Assembly: GCF_014250515.1 (NCBI RefSeq)
Contig: NZ_CP060202.1
Span: 124,001 to 188,000, forward strand
DNA: 64,000 nucleotides
Direction of reading: 5' to 3'
Origin: Hymenobacter sediminicola
GTDB lineage: Bacteria; Bacteroidota; Bacteroidia; Cytophagales; Hymenobacteraceae
The position numbers and the translations under genes are program-made. Below, one piece after another: positions 63,958 to 64,000 of the stretch; within the stretch, counting starts at the first letter, position 1, and each line of letters opens with the position of its first letter. The notes beneath the pieces were generated by a model that saw only the letters and a program-made list of their open reading frames with translations, searched no databases and had not been told where the DNA came from.

Positions 63958-64000
63958 TTTTCTGGAGCAAGTAAGCAAGTAGCCTGGCCGCAGCGTATTC

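Overview
The window is a chromosomal stretch of a high-GC member of the Bacteroidota, most probably a Hymenobacter-like cytophagalean. This is an inference from gene content. Evidence: gliding/type IX secretion genes (PorP/SprF-like protein, gldJ), two proteins with T9SS C-terminal sorting domains, TAnnTTTG (-7) promoter-like elements instead of Shine-Dalgarno signals, DUF4783, DUF4382 and AsmA families, a TonB-fused anti-sigma protein, and many lipoproteins with Bacteroidota-style lipoboxes. I found no rRNA, tRNA, CRISPR array, insertion sequence, phage gene or plasmid gene. About 75 genes are supported; most are housekeeping or conserved-unknown.

Layout. 1-3.2 kb: 3' end of radA, a TlpA-like protein that has lost its cysteines, and a radical SAM/SPASM protein. 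3.3-5.6 kb (minus): two small proteins, then a likely three-gene operon of a membrane-anchored carboxypeptidase-regulatory-like protein and two roadblock/LC7 proteins. 5.6-6.2 kb: AT-rich non-coding DNA. 6.2-11.4 kb (minus): inositol phosphatase, lnt-rsmI, pterin dehydratase, NADAR and GAF proteins, with a decayed copy of part of a nearby gene at 10.4 kb. 11.7-13.3 kb: two disordered hydrophilic proteins and a calcineurin-like phosphatase. 13.3-17.7 kb: an AT-rich structured leader, a large T9SS beta-helix protein and an orphan gene. 17.7-21 kb (minus): glycosyltransferase, TPR anti-sigma-like protein, ECF-type sigma factor, AraC regulator. 21.3-30 kb: pckA, an ECF sigma with an anti-sigma/TonB fusion, fumC, a GNAT, diacylglycerol kinase, DinB and thioredoxin-like genes.

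30-37 kb: DUF4382 lipoprotein, a 1032-residue AsmA-like protein, PorP-like protein and gldJ. 37-46 kb: ComF, AhpD-like protein, exonuclease III, FAD oxidoreductase, a cytochrome-like lipoprotein, prfA, a beta-helix lipoprotein and YjbQ; two copies of a long palindromic repeat lie here (38.6 and 43.6 kb). 46-53 kb: gpmI, tandem DUF4783 genes, nadC, small lipoproteins and a methyltransferase. 53-59 kb: ZIP transporter, CbpM/CbpA-type co-chaperone pair, RlpA, GH25 lysozyme, VF530 protein, Hsp20. 59-64 kb: a T9SS-sorted protein, VOC and GNAT proteins, an orphan SUKH-3 protein, and a cluster of an Rrf2 regulator, a reduced HlyD-like adaptor and a stand-alone acyl carrier protein, with two matching operator-like sequences.

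Best candidates for something undescribed: the ECF sigma/ZAS-CarboxypepD-TonB fusion pair, the roadblock operon, the Rrf2-adaptor-ACP cluster with its repeated operator, the all-transition decayed gene copy at 10.4 kb, and a set of genes whose -7 elements abut the start codon (predicted leaderless mRNAs). Everything here was read by eye; no database search was run.
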